Positions 1 through 8,678 of a stretch of DNA of 64,000 nucleotides are shown here, one piece after another. The stretch's first letter is position 1; every line of letters begins with the position of its first letter. The stretch spans positions 152,075 to 216,074 of the forward strand of contig NZ_JXTE01000006.1 of the NCBI RefSeq assembly GCF_000972385.1, written 5' to 3'. The notes beneath the pieces were generated by a model. That model had not been told where the DNA came from and did not search any database. It saw nothing but the letters and a program-made list of their open reading frames with translations. The position numbers and the translations under genes are program-made. The DNA comes from Streptomyces sp. WM6386 (GTDB taxonomy: Bacteria > Actinomycetota > Actinomycetes > Streptomycetales > Streptomycetaceae).

Positions 1-796
1 CTGCGCGGCGGCTCCGGTGCACGATCCCCGTACCGGGCGGGTGCTGGGTGCCGTGGACATCACCGGCGGGGACGGGCTCGCGCATCCGCACAGTCTGGGC
101 TTCGTCCAGGCTGTCGCGCGGGCCGCGGAGTCCCATCTGGCGCTGCTCGCCCCGGAGCTGCCCGCGGCCGACCTGCCCGAGCTGACCGCGCTGGGCCGTG
201 ACGAGGCCCAGTTGCTCACCGGAGGCCGCCGGATCAGGCTCAGCCGCCGGCACAGCGAGATCATGGTGCTGCTGTCCTGCCATCCGGAGGGGCTGACCGG
301 GGACGAGCTGCTGTGCGCGCTGTACGAGGACGAGTCGGTGACGCCGGTGACACTGCGCGCCGAACTGGCCCGGCTGCGCAGGCTGCTGGGCCCCGGCCTG
401 CTGGCCTCGCGTCCCTACCGGCTCACCGTGCCGGTCGAGTCCGATGTCTCCGTCGTGGAACGGCGGCTGGAGACCGGTGCGGTCACGGCGGCTGCGACGG
501 CGTACTCCGGTCCGCTGCTGCCCGCTTCCCAGGCCCCCTCGGTGGTGCGCCTCAGGCGCCGTATCGCCGACGGCCTCCGTACCGCGTTGATCGCCCGCCG
601 CGACCCTGACCTGCTGGCGGACTGGGCGCACACGCCGTGGGGCGAGGACGACTTCGAGGTGTGGCGGGCTCTGGTGGCGGCCCGTCCGACGGCGGCGGTG
701 CGCTCGCGCCTGGCGGCCCTGGAGGCGGAGCTGTCGTCACCGGACGTACGGCGCCGGGGAGTTGCGGCACCGGGGGCGCTCCGGCCCTGCCCCTGA
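1..796 (+). CDS. GAF-domain transcriptional regulator, 5' truncated by window edge
   Basis: The reading frame is already open at base 2 and continues upstream, so only the C-terminal part is visible. The first residues (CAAPVHDP, then GRVLGAVDITGG) look like the end of a GAF sensor domain. The remainder includes a winged-helix-like stretch (RLSRRHSEIMVLLSCHPEGLTG, then a domain choosing 'VTLRAELARLRRLLG') that resembles DNA-binding effector modules. Regulators of this shape commonly precede ExaC/AldB-like aldehyde dehydrogenases in actinomycetes, and here the next gene is exactly that, 95 bp downstream. I infer it controls the dehydrogenase gene. An apparent start at base 17 is internal and not the true start. 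Confidence 0.7.
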   Translation, partial: CAAAPVHDPRTGRVLGAVDITGGDGLAHPHSLGFVQAVARAAESHLALLAPELPAADLPELTALGRDEAQLLTGGRRIRLSRRHSEIMVLLSCHPEGLTGDELLCALYEDESVTPVTLRAELARLRRLLGPGLLASRPYRLTVPVESDVSVVERRLETGAVTAAATAYSGPLLPASQAPSVVRLRRRIADGLRTALIARRDPDLLADWAHTPWGEDDFEVWRALVAARPTAAVRSRLAALEAELSSPDVRRRGVAAPGALRPCP

Positions 797-804
797 GGCA
801 GACG

Positions 805-822
805 GCAACGTAGTTGCAACGT
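805..822 (+). promoter_or_regulatory. candidate operator GCAAC-N6-GCAACGT upstream of aldehyde dehydrogenase
   Basis: Two GCAACGT heptamers lie at 805-811 and 816-822 with an 11-bp period, and the second is part of a GTTGCAAC palindrome. The same arrangement, GCAAC, six bases, GCAACGT, recurs at 36890-36907 upstream of the DUF779 gene. An 11-bp period places both half-sites on one face of the helix, as expected for a regulator dimer. Function is inferred. Confidence 0.4.
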
Positions 823-891
823 GCCCGTCCCTAGCCTCGCGCAGAGAGCTGCCCAACGGCGGGCAGCGCTGCTGCAGGGAGGCAGACCAGC

Positions 892-2415
892 ATGACCCGT
901 TACGCGGCGCCGGGCACCGAGGGCGCGATCGTCTCCTACCAGGCGCGCTACGATCACTTCATCGGCGGCGAGTACGTACCGCCGGCCCGTGGGCAGTACT
1001 TCGAGAACCCCTCGCCGGTCAACGGGCAGCCGTTCACCGAGGTCGCGCGCGGAACGGCGGAGGACGTCGAGCGGGCGCTCGACGCGGCACACGCGGCCGC
1101 CCCGGCCTGGGGCCGTACGTCGGTGACCGAGCGCTCCGACATCCTGCTGAAGATCGCCGACCGTATGGAGGCGTATCTCGAGCCGCTGGCCGTCGCGGAG
1201 AGCTGGGAGAACGGCAAGCCGGTGCGCGAGACGCTGGCGGCCGACATCCCGCTCGCCATCGACCACTTCCGCTACTTCGCGGGGGCGATCCGCGCGCAGG
1301 AGGGCTCCCTCGGCGAGGTCGACGACGACACGGTGGCGTACCACTTCCACGAACCGCTCGGCGTGGTCGCGCAGATCATCCCGTGGAACTTCCCGATCCT
1401 GATGGCGGTGTGGAAGCTCGCCCCCGCCCTCGCCGCGGGCAACGCGGTCGTCATCAAGCCGGCCGAACAGACCCCGGCGTCCATCCACTACTGGATGAGC
1501 CTGATCGCCGACCTGCTGCCGCCGGGCGTGGTCAACATCGTCAACGGCTTCGGCGTGGAGGCGGGCAAGCCGCTCGCGTCCAGCGCGCGCGTCGCGAAGG
1601 TCGCCTTCACCGGCGAGACCACGACGGGGCGGCTGATCATGCAGTACGCCTCGGAGAACATCAAGCCGGTCACCCTCGAACTCGGCGGCAAGTCGCCCAA
1701 CATCTTCTTCGACGACGTATGGGCGCACGACGACGACTTCCGCGACAAGGCCCTCGAAGGGTTCACCATGTTCGCCCTCAACCAGGGCGAGGTGTGCACC
1801 TGCCCGTCCCGGGCCCTGGTCCAGCGCGGCCGCTACGCCGAGTTCCTTCAGGCGGCGGTCGCCCGCACCGAACTGATCAAGCCGGGGCACCCTCTGGACA
1901 CCGACACGATGATCGGCGCCCAGGCCTCCAACGACCAGCTCGAGAAGATCCTCTCCTACCTCGACATCGGTCGCCAGGAAGGCGCGAAGATCCTCACCGG
2001 CGGCCAACGCATCGAGTACGAAGGCGAGTTGAAGGGCGGCTACTACGTCCAGCCGACCATCTTCGAGGGCGACAACCGGATGCGGATCTTCCAGGAGGAA
2101 ATCTTCGGACCGGTCGTCTCCGTCGCGTCCTTCGACGACTTCGACGACGCCGTCAAAATCGCGAACGACACCCTGTACGGCCTGGGCGCGGGAGTCTGGA
2201 CCCGCGACATCAACACCGCGTACCGCGCGGGCCGCGCGATCCAGGCGGGCCGCGTCTGGACGAACTGCTACCACGCGTACCCCGCCCACGCGGCATTCGG
2301 CGGTTACAAGCAGTCGGGGATCGGCCGGGAGACGCACAAGATGATGCTCGAGCACTACCAGCAGACCAAGAACCTCCTGGTGTCGTACTCGCCGAAGAAG
2401 CTCGGCTTCTTCTAG
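892..2415 (+). CDS. NAD(P)-dependent aldehyde dehydrogenase (ExaC/AldB-like)
   Basis: This 507-aa protein has full family length. It oxidises an aldehyde, probably acetaldehyde or another short-chain one, to the acid in the cytosol. Visible landmarks are the cofactor-binding [10 protein letters not shown] stretch, the general base Glu near residue 263 in [10 protein letters not shown], and the nucleophile Cys302 in [11 protein letters not shown]. The ATG at 892 is preceded by a GGAGG-type ribosome site about 12 bases upstream. It follows the truncated GAF regulator and ends just before an 11-bp stem terminator, so it is probably monocistronic. The close GEVCTC context points to the ExaC/acetaldehyde group rather than betaine aldehyde dehydrogenases. 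Substrate is inferred from family only. Confidence 0.92.
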   Translation: MTRYAAPGTEGAIVSYQARYDHFIGGEYVPPARGQYFENPSPVNGQPFTEVARGTAEDVERALDAAHAAAPAWGRTSVTERSDILLKIADRMEAYLEPLAVAESWENGKPVRETLAADIPLAIDHFRYFAGAIRAQEGSLGEVDDDTVAYHFHEPLGVVAQIIPWNFPILMAVWKLAPALAAGNAVVIKPAEQTPASIHYWMSLIADLLPPGVVNIVNGFGVEAGKPLASSARVAKVAFTGETTTGRLIMQYASENIKPVTLELGGKSPNIFFDDVWAHDDDFRDKALEGFTMFALNQGEVCTCPSRALVQRGRYAEFLQAAVARTELIKPGHPLDTDTMIGAQASNDQLEKILSYLDIGRQEGAKILTGGQRIEYEGELKGGYYVQPTIFEGDNRMRIFQEEIFGPVVSVASFDDFDDAVKIANDTLYGLGAGVWTRDINTAYRAGRAIQAGRVWTNCYHAYPAHAAFGGYKQSGIGRETHKMMLEHYQQTKNLLVSYSPKKLGFF

Positions 2416-2427
2416 AAGCACGAAACG

Positions 2428-2463
2428 AGGCGCCTGACCTGGCATTTTGCCCGTCAGGCGCCT
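2428..2463 (+). terminator. strong hairpin terminator after aldehyde dehydrogenase
   Basis: AGGCGCCTGAC at 2428-2438 pairs perfectly with GTCAGGCGCCT at 2453-2463 across a 14-base loop. There is no U-tract, which is usual for Streptomyces terminators. It begins 13 bases after the dehydrogenase stop codon. Confidence 0.8.
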
Positions 2464-2884
2464 TCCGCTCGACCTACTCGGAGCGAGGCGCCGTTTACGT
2501 TGTAACTCCCAGTTCCTCCCACCCCTATCCCGCTCCCGACCAGCTCTTCCGGACCAGTCACGGACCAAACCCTCAGCTCACAGGCTGTTGGCCCTGGCTG
2601 ACGCGGTCCCACTCCTGCATGGACTGCTCGATGAGGCGGTTGGCCTGCTCCCGGACCCCGTCCAGGAACTTGGCGTAGTGGCGGAAAAGGAGCCGGTCGT
2701 GCCCTACGGCGGAGCCGAGCCCGGCCTGGCCTGCGGCTGGGCAGGCGCATCAGTAGGGGCCACACGCCGTTTCCTCTTCTGGCCGTTTCCTTGCCACCTT
2801 CCCCACTGCGTGCAGCTGTCGCGCTGCATGCCTCAAAGACGGGGGAGTTGTCGGCTCGTCGGTGCCGCTGTTGCGGGGGTGCCC
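2464..2884. other. intergenic region, mostly non-coding, with a gene remnant
   Basis: This stretch separates the aldehyde dehydrogenase terminator from the convergent HTH-nSTAND gene. Apart from the minus-strand coding remnant at 2573-2715, I see no gene, RNA or repeat. Long open frames crossing it on both strands are shadows of neighbouring genes. Confidence 0.5.
2573..2715 (-). pseudogene. C-terminal remnant of an unidentified gene
   Basis: Reading the minus strand toward a TGA at 2575-2573 gives a clean hydrophilic helical C-terminus ending FRHYAKFLDGV, then REQANRLIEQSMQEWDRVS and QGQQPVS. Upstream the frame degrades within about 60 residues (in-frame stop, no convincing start or ribosome site). 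The composition looks like real protein rather than antisense shadow, so I read it as the tail of a decayed gene. The parent family is not recognised. The shortness of the segment keeps confidence low. Confidence 0.3.
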
Positions 2885-5800
2885 TCAATCGTTGCCCGGG
2901 CACACGTCCCGGTACGACGCGTCCGGAATGTACGTGTGCCACTCGGCCGCTGTCAGCGTCGTGTTGGTGTGGGCGCAGATCCAGGTGGCGGCGTAGGCGG
3001 GGGTCACCCGGTAGCGCTGGACGGGGGCGTGGCGGCTGGTGGCGTAGAGGGAGGTGCCGTCCGTCGTGAAGGCGAGGGAGGTCATGGCTTCGCCGGGTGT
3101 GGTGAGGCCGCTGCCGAGGGGCTGCCGGTTCGCGGTGTCCCACAGCTGGAGGGTGCCGGAGTCTCCCGCGACGGCGAGGGTGGCGCCGTCGGGGCTGAAG
3201 GCGAGCGCGGCCACGGCTTCCGGGGCGCCGCTGCCGACGGGGTCCGGGAAGGTGTTGGGAAGGACGCCGAGCCGGTGGTGGAGACTGCCGTCCCACAGGG
3301 CGACCCGGCCGGACGCGTCACCGACGGCGACCCGGGAGCCGTCCGCGCTGAACGCCACCGCCTCCGTCTCCTGCCCGAGCCCCAGGGTCCGGGACGTGCT
3401 GCGGCCGGCGGGCGGGGCCGCCACCCGGTCGCCGCCGACGAGCAGGCCGCCGTCGGGGCGCAGCGCGAGGGCCGTGGCGTCGAGGTTTCCGAGGTCGGCG
3501 GTTCGGCGGTGGCTCGCGGTGTCCCACACCTCGGCGTCCGTCGTGCCGGCGGTGGTGTCTCGGACAGCCACGAGGAGGCGTCCGCCGGGGCCCAGGGCGA
3601 GTTCCTCGACGGCGGCGGACATGGCGGAGGAGGCCGCGAGGTCCAGCGTCGTCCGTACGCGGGAGCGGCGGACGTCCCACAGGGTCAGCGGCTGTGCCGA
3701 GGTGCCGCGGTCCGGCGCGGTGACGCCGTAGGCGAAGGCCGTGCCGTCCGGGCCGAACGTCATCAGCAGGTGGGCGTCCGCGGCCGTCACCGGCCCGGCT
3801 TCGTCGGCGGGCACGGGGAACGCGGCGGTGGGCAGGGTGCGCAGGGTACGGCCGGTGGCGGGGTCCAGGAGCCGGAAGACGTAGCCGTCGGGCCGCTGTT
3901 CGGCGGTGGCGAGCGTACGGCCGTCGGGGCTGAGCAGTGCGTCGGCCAGTGCCGTGTCCCGCCAGGCGGCGGTGACGGACGGACCCAGGTCGAGGGTGTG
4001 GACCGTGCCGCCTTCGAGGTAGCGCAGTGCGGATCCGTGCGGGTCCCAGGCGAGGTCGCCCCGGATGCGGCGGCCGTCGAGGGAGTGGCGGAAGACGGGA
4101 GCGTCGGGTGCGGACAGGCGCCAGACGGTGAGCTGTGCCGGGCCGGCGGCGGCGAGGAAGGCGCCGTCCGCGCTGAACGCGACGGACTCCGAGTCCGGGG
4201 CGTCGAACGTGGCGGTCTCCCGGCCCGACGCGAGGTCCCACACCCGCACGTCCGCGCCGGAGACCACCGCGAGCCGGTGCCCGCCGAAGTCGAACACGAG
4301 ACGGGAGTTGTCGTCGTCGCAGCTGCCCGCCCCGCTGTTCTTCGTCCAACCACCGGACAGCGTACGACCGTTGGAGATGTCGTGGATCTGGACGGCGCCG
4401 CGGGTGGGGCAGACGGCGACGAGGCGGCCGTCTGCCGTGGTGGCCACGTTCGTCTCGGAGCCCGCCGTCGCCCGGAACAGCAGGCGGCCGTCCGGGAGGG
4501 CGCGCAGTTCGACGCGCGGTTCGTTGACGGAGCTGAGCAGGTAGTCGTCGGCGGCGGCGTCGAAGGTGGCGATCTCCGCATCAGAGGCGATCGCCACATC
4601 GGGGTCGAGTTCCGCACCCGCGTCGACCGCCGTGCTTCCGGTCCACCGGCCGGTGGCCAGGTTCCACAGCCGTACGCCCGCGTCGTCGTCGAGGGCCAGG
4701 ACCTTCCCGTCGCGGCTCGCCGCCTCGATGCGCAGACTGTCGACGGGCAGCCGACCGGAGGCGATCGCCCGGTGGGTCACCGTGTTCCAGGTGTGCCAGG
4801 TGCGCCCGCTGACGCTCAGCAGGACGCGTCCGGAGCGGACGAGGAACCGTTCGGTACTGCCGCCGCCCGGCCCGGGATCCGTGAACGCGTCGCGCTCGGG
4901 CTGGGCCGGCGCGGCGAGCAGTGCCGCCCGGCTCTCGGGGAGCGCGGCGATCCGCCAGGCGGCCAGGCCCAGCAGCATGGCGGTGCGGGGATCGGTGGTG
5001 CGCATGCTGTCGGCCACCTCGGCGACCCGCTGGGCGGCCGCCGCCCGGTCGTCCCTCTGCTCGGTGCCGTACTGCTGCCAGGCGACCAGCCCGATCACCA
5101 GCGCGAGGGCGAGCAGCGCGGCGGCGGCGGTGACCAGCCGCCGGGTTCTTCGCCTGGTACGGCTCACCGCGTGCCGCTCGTCGTCACGGGCCCGCAGAGC
5201 GGCGGTCAGGAACGCGCGTTCGGAAGCGGTGAGGACGGGACGCCATCCGGTGTCCGGCGTCCCGAACAGCTCCACCGCCCGCTCCAGCCGCACCCCCCGG
5301 TACAGCGCCCCGCCGTCACGTTCCAGGTCCAGCCACGCCCGTACGTCCTCGCCGAGGCGCCGATGGGCGATCAGCCGCCCCCGGTTCTCGTCGATCCATC
5401 GACCGAGCCGCGGCCAGCTGCTGATGAGCGCCTCGTGACCGAGTTCGACCGTGTCGCCGTCGAGGGCGAGCAGCCGGGCGGCGGCCAGTCGCTCGACGAC
5501 CGCCGGAAGTTCGGGATCGCCCCAGTCGTCCAGTTCCGCGCGCGTGACCGAGCGCCGGGTGTCGGGTACGCCCTCGCCGGGCGTGATCAACCGCAGCAGC
5601 AGTCTCTGGGCGATGTCCGCCTGGCCGGGCGACAGCGCTCCGTACGTGTGCTCCGCGGTCGCGGCGATCGCGCCCTGGACGCCGCCGACAGCCTCGTACG
5701 CGGCGAGGGTGAGGATACGGCCGCGCCGGCGGCGCCAGGTCTCCAGCAGGGCGTGCGAGAGCATGGGCAGCGCGCCGGGCCGGTCGACGACCTCCTCGAC

Positions 5801-6712
5801 GATCCGGGCGGTCAGCTCGCGTTCGACGACGAGCCCGGCGACGGAGGCGGGCCCGGTGACCGCCTCCCGCAGCTCGGTCGCGGACATCGGCCCGATCAGC
5901 AGCCCGCAGTGACGCAACACGTCGGCGAGCCCGGGGTGGTCGGCGCATTGCCCGTAGAAGTCGGCCCGCATGGCGATGACCACGTGCAGCCGGGAGTCCG
6001 GCTCCCTGGCCGCCAGCAGCAGGTCGATGAAGCGGGTGCGCTCGGCGCGGTCCCGGCAGATCGTGAAGACCTCCTCGAACTGGTCGACGATGAGCCAGGT
6101 GTCGGGGTCGCCGTCCCCGGGCGCCAGCAGGTGGCCGTAGGTGGCGGCGGGCCGCTCACCCGGTGTGAGGATCCGTACGACCGCGGGGCTCTCGCGCTCT
6201 CCGGCGGCCTCCTGGACGGCGGGGATCAGTCCCGCCCGCAGCAGCGAGGACTTGCCGCTGCCGGACGCGCCGAACACGGCGGCGAAGCGGCGCTCGCACA
6301 CGAGGCCGAGCAGCTCGGTGACGAGCCGCTCACGACCGAAGAAGAGCATGCGGTCGCCGGGTTCGAAGCGGGCGAGTCCGCGGTACGGCGACTTCGCGTC
6401 GTCCTCGGCGGTGCCCGCGCCGTCACGGGCCGCCGCCTGGACCCCGGCGGTCTCCGCCGCGGCCTCCTTCCAGCGCGCTTCCCACTCGCCCGGGTCCGCG
6501 TCGCACGCACGCGCGTAGGCCCGCGTCACCGCCGCCGACGGGAGCCGCTCACCCGCCGCGGCCCGGGACAGGGTCGTCACCGACACACCGGTGTGCTGGG
6601 CCATCTCGCGGTACGACGGGCTGCCCGCCTTCTGGCGCAGCAGCCGTAGTTCGTGGGCGAACCGCTGGACCGGACCGGCGTCCGGGTCCACCGGGCGCTC
6701 GGGACGACCCAA
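2885..6712 (-). CDS. HTH-nSTAND ATPase-WD40 repeat signalling protein
   Basis: A 1275-aa multidomain protein. Residues ~10-75 form an XRE-type helix-turn-helix (YREMAQHTGVSVTTLSRAAAG). Around residues 115-460 is a STAND-type NTPase introduced by SPYRGLARFEPGD and FFGRERLV, with the P-loop GASGSGKSS near residue 148 and a Walker B-like WLIVDQFEEVF. A hydrophobic helix (~520-545) suggests a membrane anchor. The C-terminal ~700 residues are WD40 repeats with recurrent LAFSPDGATLA and LWD motifs, a likely beta-propeller sensor. The start is TTG at 6712, 6 bases after a GGGAG ribosome site. Such proteins are thought to couple ligand sensing to oligomerisation. The specific signal here is unknown. 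Confidence 0.85.
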   Translation of the reverse strand: MGRPERPVDPDAGPVQRFAHELRLLRQKAGSPSYREMAQHTGVSVTTLSRAAAGERLPSAAVTRAYARACDADPGEWEARWKEAAAETAGVQAAARDGAGTAEDDAKSPYRGLARFEPGDRMLFFGRERLVTELLGLVCERRFAAVFGASGSGKSSLLRAGLIPAVQEAAGERESPAVVRILTPGERPAATYGHLLAPGDGDPDTWLIVDQFEEVFTICRDRAERTRFIDLLLAAREPDSRLHVVIAMRADFYGQCADHPGLADVLRHCGLLIGPMSATELREAVTGPASVAGLVVERELTARIVEEVVDRPGALPMLSHALLETWRRRRGRILTLAAYEAVGGVQGAIAATAEHTYGALSPGQADIAQRLLLRLITPGEGVPDTRRSVTRAELDDWGDPELPAVVERLAAARLLALDGDTVELGHEALISSWPRLGRWIDENRGRLIAHRRLGEDVRAWLDLERDGGALYRGVRLERAVELFGTPDTGWRPVLTASERAFLTAALRARDDERHAVSRTRRRTRRLVTAAAALLALALVIGLVAWQQYGTEQRDDRAAAAQRVAEVADSMRTTDPRTAMLLGLAAWRIAALPESRAALLAAPAQPERDAFTDPGPGGGSTERFLVRSGRVLLSVSGRTWHTWNTVTHRAIASGRLPVDSLRIEAASRDGKVLALDDDAGVRLWNLATGRWTGSTAVDAGAELDPDVAIASDAEIATFDAAADDYLLSSVNEPRVELRALPDGRLLFRATAGSETNVATTADGRLVAVCPTRGAVQIHDISNGRTLSGGWTKNSGAGSCDDDNSRLVFDFGGHRLAVVSGADVRVWDLASGRETATFDAPDSESVAFSADGAFLAAAGPAQLTVWRLSAPDAPVFRHSLDGRRIRGDLAWDPHGSALRYLEGGTVHTLDLGPSVTAAWRDTALADALLSPDGRTLATAEQRPDGYVFRLLDPATGRTLRTLPTAAFPVPADEAGPVTAADAHLLMTFGPDGTAFAYGVTAPDRGTSAQPLTLWDVRRSRVRTTLDLAASSAMSAAVEELALGPGGRLLVAVRDTTAGTTDAEVWDTASHRRTADLGNLDATALALRPDGGLLVGGDRVAAPPAGRSTSRTLGLGQETEAVAFSADGSRVAVGDASGRVALWDGSLHHRLGVLPNTFPDPVGSGAPEAVAALAFSPDGATLAVAGDSGTLQLWDTANRQPLGSGLTTPGEAMTSLAFTTDGTSLYATSRHAPVQRYRVTPAYAATWICAHTNTTLTAAEWHTYIPDASYRDVCPGND

Positions 6713-6781
6713 TCGAAGCTCCCAAAAGCAACAAAAGACAGTGCTTCCGGACTATGGCGGAACCGAACGGCATCGGACAAC

Positions 6782-6815
6782 GCCCGGGCCGGTGACCTTG
6801 GTCACCGGCCCGGGC
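6782..6815 (-). terminator. 16-bp perfect hairpin terminator
   Basis: GCCCGGGCCGGTGACC at 6782-6797 is exactly complementary to 6800-6815 with a 2-base spacer. It lies just downstream, on the minus strand, of the lectin-like gene ending at 6850 and upstream of the HTH-nSTAND gene, so it should separate their transcripts. Confidence 0.8.
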
Positions 6816-6849
6816 TTGGTGCTTCACCGCACTCGGCGGCGTGGTGCTG

Positions 6850-8181
6850 TCACGCGTGCTCGTAGTAGGACAGGTGGCTCTTCCAGTTGAAGACCGTGTT
6901 GGGAATGTACGTACCGCCGGGCGGGGTCACGATGAACTGGTCGTCGAAGTTCTCGGGGTTCGCCTGGTAGGTGAGCCCGTCACAGCTGCCCATCTGGCGC
7001 GACTGGGAGTTCTCCACCTCGCCCATGCACTTGCCGTTGTTGGCCATCAGCTCGTCGCCGTCGACGAACCACCACTGGGTGGAGTCGTTGTAGTTGCAGG
7101 TCTTGAGGACCGCGTAGCCGGAGGAGGTGTAGCCGAGGCACTTGCTGCCCTGGCCGATCAGGTAGCCCACCGCGCCGTCCTTGTTGTAGTGCGGCGTCTC
7201 GGCGACGTCCCAGTTGTAGTACGGCGAGTTCCAGCTGCCCGAGTACAGGTCGTCGTGCACGGGGGAGCCGGAGGCGTGGGAGGGAATGCGGAACTGCAGG
7301 CCGTTGGCGATCGGCTGGCCCCGCTTCTCGGCGATGACCGGCTCGACGGACCCGCCGCCGGTGTAGGCGATGGGGAAGGCGCCGAAGTTGTGGCCCATGA
7401 CGTAGTTCAGCGCGTTCTGGACACTGCCGACCATGTTCGGTCCGGCCCCGCCGATGCGGGCGCCGACGGCCTTGATGGCCTGCCCGGCGCTCTTCAGGGT
7501 GGCCCGGACGCCCCTGCCTACGTAGGACTCGTCCAGCTTGTCGAGGCCGGAGAACGTCAGCATCGAGACGGTCGCGTCGAAGAAGGCGCCGCCGACGCTC
7601 GTCCAGTTGATGTAGCCGTCGGTCAGGTACTGGAAGGCCAGCGCGCCCACGAACCCGCCGACGAAGGACGCGAACCGCACGCCCCACTTGCAGCCGACCG
7701 GCCCGGTGAGCGAGCAGATCAGCGTGGAGGCGAGGATGGTGATGGCGGCGTCCACGGCGATCTCCACCGCCCGCGCCGACAGGTAGGACCACTTGGCCTG
7801 TGCCACGTTGTGCAGCTTGCCCGTGCAGTCGGTGACGGCCTCCTTCTTCTTGGCCGCCAGGGTCGCCACCTGGTGCGTGGTGAGCGCGTACGAGGTGGCG
7901 GAGACCGTGCCCGTGGAGGAACCGGTGTCGAAGGCCGCGCTCTCGACGACGGGCCCGTTCGCCACCGGCCGTGTCTGGGTGCCGTAGGCGGCCTCGACCG
8001 CGTCGACCGTCCCCTCGCAGAGCTGCGTGACCGAGGTGGACGTCCTCCTGGCCGCGTCGGACACGCGACTGCCGATGGAGGCGTCGAGGAGCGTGGCGGC
8101 CAGGGCGGTGACGAGCACCGTGATGATCAGTGTGCGTATCGGCACCCGTTGAAGCGGACGCCCGGTGAACCAGGTCAGCAC
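6850..8181 (-). CDS. exported or membrane-anchored protein with C-terminal ricin-like region
   Basis: A 443-aa protein of unknown function. The GTG at 8181 is chosen because an AAGGAG ribosome site sits 7 bases upstream; a longer frame exists but begins within the leader RNA. Residues ~12-35 form a hydrophobic segment (TLIITVLVTALAATLLDAS) after a basic start, a signal peptide or anchor. A Gly/Ala-rich hydrophobic stretch in the middle (~145-200) could insert in a membrane. The C-terminal ~120 residues, with GSKCLGYTSSGY, TQWWF and GKCMGEVEN, resemble one repeat set of a ricin-type beta-trefoil. It is apparently monocistronic, preceded by a ~300-400 base leader. Confidence 0.6.
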   Translation of the reverse strand: MLTWFTGRPLQRVPIRTLIITVLVTALAATLLDASIGSRVSDAARRTSTSVTQLCEGTVDAVEAAYGTQTRPVANGPVVESAAFDTGSSTGTVSATSYALTTHQVATLAAKKKEAVTDCTGKLHNVAQAKWSYLSARAVEIAVDAAITILASTLICSLTGPVGCKWGVRFASFVGGFVGALAFQYLTDGYINWTSVGGAFFDATVSMLTFSGLDKLDESYVGRGVRATLKSAGQAIKAVGARIGGAGPNMVGSVQNALNYVMGHNFGAFPIAYTGGGSVEPVIAEKRGQPIANGLQFRIPSHASGSPVHDDLYSGSWNSPYYNWDVAETPHYNKDGAVGYLIGQGSKCLGYTSSGYAVLKTCNYNDSTQWWFVDGDELMANNGKCMGEVENSQSRQMGSCDGLTYQANPENFDDQFIVTPPGGTYIPNTVFNWKSHLSYYEHA

Positions 8182-8331
8182 GAATAAGCTCCTTATGGAT
8201 GCTTTGTCCGGATCGGGAACGCGGCGGTGTGTGCGGGTGCCGCCCGAGGAACCGTCCCTGCCGAGGCCGGCGTACTGAAGACGCCGGATCGCCGAGTGGG
8301 GACGGAACACTCCCGATCCTGGGGTGCGAGA

Positions 8332-8369
8332 AGTTGTTGCTCAATCCCCCTTCCGGGGCGGCAACAACT
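8332..8369 (-). promoter_or_regulatory. leader hairpin, possible expression platform
   Basis: AGTTGTTGC and GCAACAACT flank a 20-base loop that itself contains CCCCCTTCCGGGGCG. It lies between the riboswitch-like core and the coding sequence on the minus strand, where an attenuator or anti-terminator would sit. No U-run follows. Confidence 0.3.
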
Positions 8370-8429
8370 CGGTGACCTGGGCGAATGCCGGACCCTACGG
8401 GTCAGGCTCGTCCGGTCGTACGGACGCTG

Positions 8430-8575
8430 GGCCGGTCAGGCCTGCTGACTCCTCATGGGGGCGGCAGTGTCACTGGGGCCCTGACGGAGCGACCACCACA
8501 GGCCGTCACGCCGGCTCTCACCGGACTTGCACGGACACCCTCGCAGGCGCCGCAGGAACGAAGGTGCACTAATGA
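8430..8575 (-). ncRNA. possible cobalamin-riboswitch-like leader RNA (tentative)
   Basis: Read on the minus strand the segment contains, in order, GTGCAAGTCC, a CCGG-TGAGAG-CCGG hairpin, GGCCCCAGTGACACTG and then GAGTCAGCAGGCCTGACC. These are reminiscent of the conserved cobalamin-riboswitch landmarks (GGUGCnAnUCC box, CCCGCnACUGU, and AGUCAGnAnACCUGC), in the correct order. Several positions deviate, the B12-box start is unclear, and the downstream gene has no known B12 link. It could instead be a different structured leader. Confidence 0.28.
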
Positions 8576-8633
8576 CCCCCCTCAGCCTTGCCGGCGAAAC
8601 CGCTCGGCCGCAGTGAGCTGTTCGCCGAAGAAG

Positions 8634-8675
8634 GAAGGGCGCCTTGTCAGGGAAGGTCCCCGGCAGGCGCCCTTC
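8634..8675 (-). terminator. hairpin terminator after TPR gene
   Basis: GAAGGGCGCC at 8634-8643 pairs with GGCGCCCTTC at 8666-8675, immediately 3' of the TPR gene stop (8679) on the minus strand. The loop holds a second small GGAA/TCCC pairing. Confidence 0.65.
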
Positions 8676-8678
8676 GCG

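Larger units (their letters stand above)
8182..8678. other. long intergenic region carrying a structured minus-strand leader
   Basis: Nearly 500 bases lie between the lectin-like gene and the TPR gene, with no convincing coding frame. It contains the TPR-gene terminator (8634-8675), a riboswitch-like segment (about 8430-8575, minus strand) and a 9-bp stem AGTTGTTGC/GCAACAACT (about 8332-8369). The leader therefore probably belongs to the 6850-8181 gene. Confidence 0.5.

Noticed and set aside
415..2568. 717-aa minus-strand open frame over the aldehyde dehydrogenase
   Set aside because: Composition is Arg/Val/Asp/Gly shadow of the plus-strand gene, which has clear catalytic motifs; no family motif on this frame.
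2447..6649. 1400-aa plus-strand open frame
   Set aside because: Antisense of the HTH-nSTAND-WD40 gene; no recognisable domain, Gly/Arg/Pro-rich.
8182..8330. tRNA-like segment in the leader
   Set aside because: No acceptor/anticodon/T-loop pattern could be folded by eye; the GGTTCnAnnCC box is absent.
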